Of a DNA stretch of 26,190 nt, positions 20,555 through 26,190 are shown piece by piece. Both the position numbers and the translations under genes were made by a program. This stretch comes from Saksenaea vasiformis B4078 (lineage: Eukaryota > Mucoromycota > Mucoromycetes > Mucorales > Saksenaeaceae). How positions within the stretch are numbered: position 1 is the first letter of the stretch; every line of letters begins with the position of its first letter. The notes beneath the pieces were generated by a model. It made no database searches, had not been told where the DNA came from, and saw only the letters and a program-made list of their open reading frames with translations. Location: contig JNDT01001926.1 in assembly GCA_000697055.1 (NCBI GenBank), positions 1-26,190 on the forward strand, read 5' to 3'.

Positions 20555-21331
20555 GATAAAAAAAAACCGGTTTGTCGCTGAAGAGAAGTAAGGAAAAAAA
20601 AACAAAAACAAAAAATAGAAGAAGATAAAACAAATATATCAGAACGAAAACCTCTGGTATATAATATAATATAGTGGGGCGATGTTGTACAATGATGATG
20701 AAGCGGTGAACAGATCGACTCTGTTTCTCACACCGCTTGGCAAGATTTCACGAACAGACTTGGTTGATAGTTTACTTGGCCCTGTTTATCTGCTTCGTTT
20801 TTTGTTGTTGTCGTTGTTGTTGTTGTTGTACCATGTGTGGGCATGACGAGCATGGGGTCATATGTCCACCTTATTGTGTAAGTTTCTCCTGTTTGACCCT
20901 TTTTTTGTGGGCATGTAGGGTGAGAAGGTCGATGAGCGGATGGTGAAACCATGGGTACATCATCTTCTTTAAAGGGCAAATATACCGAATGCTCTGGTTG
21001 CACACATGGTAACTGATGCGCTATGCCACACGTGCTTCCCTGTTTGGAGCTGGTTATTAGCCATGAACCTGGTGCAGATAACATTAAATTTACAGACGGA
21101 GTTCGACATCTCACCAAACCTACAATTTGTAATTGAGGTTCCGTTCATTGCGAACAGCGAATCTCTGGATTTTAGATTTATTGCAATATAAACGGGAAAA
21201 CGGATCCTGCTTATTGGTTTTTATTATTCATTACTTCATGCATGGGCCATTGTACTACTAACTAATGATACAATTTATATGGATTCGGGAATAAAAAGTA
21301 GATGCGGGTATGAGGGGAAAATGCGTGTCTT
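20555..21331. other. homeodomain gene 5' region and alpha-arrestin 3' flank
   Basis: No recognised gene. It contains TATAATATAATATAG near 20658-20672, about 100 nt upstream of the homeodomain ATG and a good TATA candidate, and a GTT/TTG triplet run at about 20802-20829. A 129-codon minus-strand frame at 21117-20728 has a Thr run from that repeat and no family features. A long regulatory or 5' UTR region for a developmental-type regulator is plausible. Confidence 0.4.
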
Positions 21332-23034
21332 TCAGTCAACGTAGTCCGGAGGAGGCTTGGAAGGAAGACGTTCAAGCGATATATTCTGCTCCGAGTGAGA
21401 CATCACTTCCGCTTCTGCCGCCAACTGCATCGTCTGCTGGAAACTATAGTAGCATTGGCAAAGATAAACATGGGGATCGAAGTTTGACGGTTTGTCGACT
21501 TGCACCGACTTTTGATCGGTACGTGAAATCAGTTTTCCATCCGACGCTTTGGACGGTAATGGACTTGCTGACGATGACGAAAACGATGACGACGCCTCTG
21601 GCTTTGAAGCGAGTTCATAATAGGAAGGAAGTCGTCCAAAGTCCTCCTTAAGACGACAATCAAACACACTAACAGGGATTTCAAGCTTAATGATCTCCAG
21701 TTTCCTATCCCGCTCTGGCGATTCCCTGTCTAGCCGTTGTCGACGAATCTTCGATATGACTGTCTGCCAGCCTCCAGCGTAATTGACGTTGCTTGTACTT
21801 GGAACCAGCACAATACCGTCGTCGTTCGCGTTGCTGGATGACAGCGTTGGGGAGGACGGCACGGTGCTGCTATTTATCGCTGGATCGCTTAGGGTGGGGA
21901 TACTCGATGAACTGTTATTTCTGCTAACAGGTGCAGTGCTGGGGCGAGAAGGAGGTTTGATTGGATACGACAGTTTGAGCTGGATAGAGAGCCGATGGCG
22001 GAACAGGATTTCCTTAAAGTGAGTCGTGTGATGAAGATTGCGCACACACGTTGGCGTGGCAAGCTTAATGCGATAAGCTACGGTGTCCAAAAATTCGATC
22101 GCATTGCCACTTTTTTCAAAAACAGGTTTCAACTCCTCCGAGTCGCTTGTTGATATAGATCCTTCGATATCTTCTAAGCGTGTGGAGGACACAAAGGGCA
22201 ACACATGATCATTGCTCTCCAGCGAATAGGCGCCTTGTAAATCCGGCACACAGTATCTTCTAGTTTCAGTAATGGTGACCTCCATGTGTTCTAGACGTGT
22301 CTGCTTCTTATGCGGCTGAATTGCCAGCCGTAGATAAAAAAGATCGCCTGAGGAAAATGCAGCCTGTTCCACAACGACCTGGATGTCTGCGGCCGTCACC
22401 TTCTTCTCAAAAGTCCGCGACAGATCCTGGACCGAGTTGTTTGTGAGAAGGGAATTGGACATGTAGGAACGCAAGACGAGGAACGGCTTGCGGACGTGCA
22501 TATTGTTTAACATGAGAATTCCAGGGCTTACGACCCTGGCTTCGGCCACGTGCTCGACTTTGCCATACATGTCCTCGATCGACTCCACCGTGGACTAGAA
22601 TAAAAAAGGCAATTAGTTCTGCAATTGCCGTCATGCTATAGAGAGCATACATTGGGAATCACAAATACAAATGAAAATCGATGAATCCCTGCAGATAGCT
22701 TCTTATCATCCTTATTTTCCAGAATCTGTATTGTTTCTTCTCTCAATGATGTGGTATGCGTCAGCCGAGTACCACGGGGACCAATGCCTGTGCGTCGATC
22801 CACAAATAAGCCACTATGAAACCTTTGTTAAGGTTCTAGTTTACCTTGAGGCCAGTAGGTGGTGGCAAACGACTTGTATGTCACCGAGATGCTACTGAGT
22901 TTAGTAGGTTTTGCTAATGACAAGACGACATTTCCCTGAAAGATGGAAGAATCATCTTCTGTTGGCGGTCCCCGTAAGATGACAGGCTTCAGAGGGTCGA
23001 ACGATAAGCGGTCTTTTGAAAGAGTGAGGTGCAT
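21332..23034 (-). CDS. alpha-arrestin (ART-type ubiquitin-ligase adaptor)
   Basis: Exons (minus) are 23034-22874, 22813-22651 and 22594-21332, giving 528 residues. The N-terminal arrestin fold shows the usual opening (KPVILRG...FQGNVVLSL) and the exon 2 / exon 3 join gives FSFVFVIPN then STVESIEDMYGKVEH, the conserved arrestin-N segment. The arrestin-C half follows, interrupted by a Ser/Pro-rich loop. The tail carries LPSYYEL and ends PPPDYVD, so it offers a PPxY motif for WW domains of Rsp5/Nedd4 ligases. Such adaptors bring the ligase to plasma-membrane transporters for endocytosis. Intron 1 uses a weak GTCGTT donor; it is preferred because the nearby GTAAAC donor would give a 30-nt intron and lose frame. 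No start codon lies further upstream in frame. Confidence 0.92.
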
Positions 23035-23767
23035 CGGAATAGTCCAGGTGATAAAGAACGAATCGTAGCAACGCCATAAAAACCCAATTGGGAGCAAATA
23101 GTTTAACCGAATGACGTTCAGACCACTTGCAACACAATGCGACCCGACTTATTTGAAAATAAGGAGGTTTATTGATTTCTACCTTTCCCATTCGTTTTTC
23201 TTCTCACGCAAGTCCAGATACAAGGAGAATATTTCTTTGTTTAGGATATGTACCAAAACATCATGATGCATCAGATGAGCTTTTTTCTTTATTCCGCTAC
23301 AGCCGTCAATGGTACTATGATCAGCTGCTTAACAAGTCTGGAGGAAGTCATATTAAACAAGTTTCTTTCTATTAAGCTTATCTAAACTAAACCATGATTA
23401 CTTTAACCACAAGTGATACCATTACCCAAAAATCCGGTAAATGAACTTCTAACCGCTGTCTCCGTCCGAGCACGACTTTTTACCAAAGACTTGTGTCTGT
23501 GATTGGTTTACCGTGTCTTTTTGACTGGATGGGACGCTCCTCGGTTCTCAGCCCATGAGTCGGGTTTGCACCAGTGATTAGTGAGATAACAACATATAGA
23601 GTAGATATAGAGTAGAAGTAGATAGAGTACATTCTCTGACTTTGATCGGCACGTCCCTTTTCGAACACGTGACTGAATAAACGGCGCATAGCGCCCTTAA
23701 AAAAAAAAAAAAAACAGAAGAGTTTATTTGATGCCGACGCTCATTCAAAATCCAGCACCTAAAAAAG
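23035..23767. promoter_or_regulatory. divergent promoter region between alpha-arrestin and KTI12
   Basis: The region separates two head-to-head genes. Visible elements are a tandem TATAGAGTAGA-like repeat (about 23594-23629), CACGTG (23666-23671, as CACGTGAC) about 100 nt before the KTI12 ATG, and an A16 run near 23699-23714. Open frames here are short and not conserved-looking. Confidence 0.4.
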
Positions 23768-24808
23768 ATGCCTTTGATTATCTTGACAGGTATTCCTTCA
23801 AGCGGAAAAACTCGAAGAGCAAAACAGCTTGAGGAGTATCTACTTGGTCGTCTTAAAGAGGAGAACAAATGCATGAAAATCCATGTGATCAGCGACGAGT
23901 CATTAAATGTACCAAAGGACGCTTACAGAGGTCAACATCATAACAACGCGACAACAAGAAAGCTGAACTTTATGATATTGCAGAGGCACGCGAGGAAAAG
24001 AAAGCACGAGGCGCCATGCTATCAGCGGTTGAACGTACATTGTCGAAGGATGACATTGTTATTGCCGATGGAATGAATTACATTAAAGGATTCCGGTATC
24101 AACTTTACTGTGTAGCGCGTGCGATCAGCACACCTCACTGCGTGGTATGCACACTTGGTTTCTGCTATGTAAATTCTTATTGTGTATGGATCAGGTCCAT
24201 GCCGGCACACCTGTCGAAAAGGCGAAGGAATGGAACGGTAGTCGGGAAAACGGCTACGATGAGACTGTGTACGACACTTCTTTCTGCGTGGATCCCTTTA
24301 CTAAGCACTGTGCATTAGGTTTGATGAACTGGTAACACGTTACGAAGAACCAGATGCACGTAATCGATGGGATTCGCCTCTTTTCACAGTGATTTACGAC
24401 GATAAGACGATACCTGGTGATAAGATCTGGGAGGCCATCATCCTCCGCAAGCCTCCACCTCCCAACTTGTCAACCGTTTCTGTAAGTTGCATTTTATAGC
24501 GATTTCTTCTCTTAATTTTGCTCTAGGCACCCGTCTCGGATACCAATTATGTATACGAGCTTGATAAGGTGACTCTCGAAATTATCAACGCAGTCATGGA
24601 AGGACAGAAGGAATTTGGAGCGGGTGGCCTACCCATGGCAGTCCCCCGTGCAACGCAAAAAGTGGTCAACCCTTCTCGTCTTATTACGTTGTCGGAATTA
24701 AGACGACTGAGAAAGCAGTTTGTGTCACTGAACAAGATGCGAACAACATTAAATGTCGACCGCCTAGCAGATCTGTTTGCTGATTATCTTAATACGAATC
24801 TATCATAA
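23768..24808 (+). CDS. KTI12: Kti12, Elongator-associated P-loop protein
   Basis: Exons are 23768-23930, 23984-24144, 24195-24268, 24319-24481 and 24527-24808, giving 280 residues, matching the family. The N-terminus is MPLIILTG with the P-loop GIPSSGKT, followed by SDESLNV, the EKKARGAMLSAVERTLSK helix, and the signature DGMNYIKGFRYQLYC. The C-terminal half includes FDELVTRYEEPDARNRWDSP and a final helical region. Kti12 is an ATPase that binds tRNA and regulates the Elongator complex, needed for wobble-uridine modification of tRNA in the cytoplasm. All introns are 45-53 nt. The first donor is GTCAAC, weak but required: the alternative 28-nt intron is too short. The gene converges with the small minus-strand gene downstream, 189 bp apart. 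Confidence 0.96.
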
Positions 24809-24997
24809 TGCCTTTGTCAAGAGCCTTTCTATGAAAGGCAGATCGGGATCCATATAGAACTCAATGCATATGTTGTCTCTGGTTTCTGTGGTTTTAAATA
24901 AATGACTAACTATACGTTGCCGTCCTTTGAAGATTAGGAAGAATATTACTGAACTTAAGGGCGGGTAGCTTATTGTTTTATTGAACAACTTTTTACG

Positions 24998-25481
24998 TTA
25001 CTCTAAATAAACTATGCGTCCATGAAGAACCAAGTTTGCGCTAAGGAAATAATTGAACATGCAGTCATTACTCCACGAATTGGCGACAAAATAATACTGT
25101 ACTTACATCAAGTTGGCTCCCAATGGACGCATAATTTGTTGGAGCAGCATAAAAAATTATTCACGGTTAGTAAATGGAAGATGTTTTGATGTCCTTTTAC
25201 TTACCCCGAAGGTAATCAGGCTTACAGGCCTGGGCCAAGCCCGCACCTGAGTCCGGTGGGGCCAACATGAGGGATACCTGGCGACGGCGGCCAGTGGTAA
25301 GAGTTACGCCGTGCAGAGGAATTGAAACCATGCAAACGTCCAGTGATCTATTGTACAAGATGAGTGATGCTGAGCACGACAATATTTATTTTACTTACTT
25401 AAGTGATGGGTAAAGACGCCACCACAGCCGAGACGCTTGGGGACAGAGTTCATGCAGGCTAAGCAATACATCAAAAGACAT
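24998..25481 (-). CDS. unrecognised small spliced gene, 92 residues
   Basis: Predicted exons (minus) are 25481-25399, 25347-25205, 25116-25107 and 25040-24998. The three donors are all GTAAGT and the exon lengths sum to 279, a whole number of codons ending in TAA. Exon 2 encodes a protein-like stretch including VSIPLHGVTLTTGRRRQVSL and MLAPPDSGAGLAQACKPDYL. Exon 3 is only 10 nt: the intron before it has a TACTAAC-like branch site and the first AG after that branch is the one used here. I recognise no family, signal peptide or membrane segment. Skipping the 10-nt exon gives a different, shorter tail. The first join is well supported; the 3' part is less so. Confidence 0.5.
25013..25133. repeat. 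imperfect inverted repeat, about 24-bp arms
   Basis: The plus-strand segment starting at 25013 (TATGCGTCCAT...CCAA.TT) is matched in inverted orientation by the segment ending at 25133; the outer 11 bases are identical and 19 of the first 24 agree. The arms overlap exon 4 and the exon 3/intron 2 boundary of the small minus-strand gene, so its pre-mRNA could fold here. Confidence 0.55.
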
Positions 25482-26190
25482 GAGTGATCCCGGATGTGTA
25501 TTCCATTAAAAGTATAGCGGGGATGTAAAATGAACAGAGCCAAAGAAAAAAAAAGAAATTGGTGCGTTCCTTTAAGTATGGATTATTTTGGCTGGAACCT
25601 GTCTTTATCTTGAAACATTTTTACTGCTTTCCGATCGGATACTGGGAATCCATCACTGAAGCACCTCAATGCAAAAACGATTTCTTATCTTGGGACATTT
25701 TTACTGCTTTCCGAAAGGATATCGAAAATCCATCTCTGATACAATGAAAATACCAATGCAAGACTCAGGTCACTCAGGTGCGAACCATTCCTTGGATTGA
25801 CGCAAAATAAACCACTTTTCACCGCAAAGACGCATCACTTTCCAGCGCTAAATTTACTCAACTTGAACGTAATGTGATATTTATTTGATGCAAACATTTA
25901 TTCCAAATCCAGTATTTCCAACTAGCCCTTCTCCACTTCGCTTCGCTCGTTCTGTTGCAGCCGCACGCGGCTGGGGCAGACTCCGTATTATTTTATTAAT
26001 TTTTTTTTCGTCTCACTGTCCGATTGTGGCAAGAGATTTCAGAGAAAATGATATGAAATAAGAGCACTTGCAATAAAACCACATGTCGAAAGGGATCCAG
26101 CAAAGTCATTTGGGTTCGTACCGTACACCCAAAAAAATAAAATAAAAATGGACCTCTTCCAAATAGGAAATGCAAGATACCACCACAGAA
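25482..26190. other. intergenic region at the window end with an internal duplication
   Basis: No gene is recognised. The stretch 25602-25740 carries two copies of a roughly 58-bp segment (listed separately). A short hairpin CAGCCGC-AC-GCGGCTG lies at 25958-25973 in an otherwise AT-rich setting. The rest is AT-rich without long open frames. Confidence 0.5.
25602..25740 (+). repeat. two-copy direct repeat, 80-bp offset, coding-like
   Basis: Copies at about 25602-25660 and 25682-25740 share TATCTTG..ACATTTTTACTGC and TTTCCG..[AC]GGATA...AATCCATC. Read in the matching frame both give a peptide of the form NIFTAFRxDxxNPSL (second copy DIFTAFRKDIENPSL), but the first copy has a TGA where the second has TGG. 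Since 80 is not a multiple of three the two copies are in different frames, which suggests decay of a once tandem coding repeat or a duplicated non-coding segment. Confidence 0.6.

Noticed and set aside
20728..21117. 129-codon minus-strand frame upstream of the homeodomain gene
   Set aside because: It contains a Thr run from a GTT triplet repeat, begins at a non-ATG codon and shows no domain; it is more likely promoter or 5' UTR.
22814..22844. Alpha-arrestin intron 1 using the GTAAAC donor
   Set aside because: The intron would be about 30 nt and the frame of exon 2 would be wrong; the GTCGTT donor gives 60 nt and the conserved arrestin sequence.
24803..24988. 61-codon minus-strand frame converging on KTI12
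   Set aside because: It overlaps the KTI12 stop, lies downstream of the small gene's own stop and lacks an ATG at its start; it is probably chance, although its composition is protein-like.

Overview
The window is nuclear DNA of a filamentous early-diverging fungus, most likely Mucoromycota and probably Mucorales. This is inferred from very compact genes, many short introns (45-90 nt, GT...AG, often with CTAAC/CTGAC-like branch sites), A/T homopolymer-rich intergenic DNA and the gene families present. Exon structures below were rebuilt by hand from splice signals and reading frame. For every spliced host gene the summed exon length is a multiple of three.

Layout. 1-110: possible 3' end of an upstream gene. 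314-2551 (+): a spliced Fanzor (eukaryotic TnpB-like, OMEGA) RNA-guided nuclease gene with all RuvC motifs and a zinc ribbon, broken by one extra base in a T6 run just after RuvC-I. 3335-4647 (+): three-KH-domain RNA-binding protein. 5162-6735 (-): rhomboid-family membrane protein whose catalytic positions are substituted. 6979-10377 (-): Bre1, the histone H2B E3 ubiquitin ligase (15 exons). 11341-12591 (-): Rtt106-like histone chaperone. 13106-14603 (-): PlsC-type acyltransferase whose reading frame only works with a 1-nt micro-exon. 14604-17209: gene-poor DNA with coding-like debris. 17210-18774 (-): alpha-tubulin. 18962-20554 (-): Phx1-like homeodomain factor. 21332-23034 (-): alpha-arrestin with a C-terminal PY motif. 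23768-24808 (+): Kti12, the Elongator cofactor. 24998-25481 (-): an unrecognised 92-residue spliced gene with a predicted 10-nt micro-exon. 25482-26190: non-coding, with an 80-bp-period duplicated segment.

The host genes are housekeeping or regulatory: chromatin (Bre1, Rtt106), transcription, cytoskeleton, lipid remodelling, trafficking and tRNA modification. Bre1 and Rtt106 are same-strand neighbours that both act on nucleosome state. The Fanzor at the left edge is the mobile-element component.

The points most worth a second look are the Fanzor and its single-base frame break (D423, E618 and D677 are all retained), the rhomboid pseudoprotease (Asn to His, GxSG to GCSA, His to Asn), the 1-nt micro-exon, and the small novel gene with a 10-nt micro-exon. 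No tRNA, rRNA or CRISPR array was seen.
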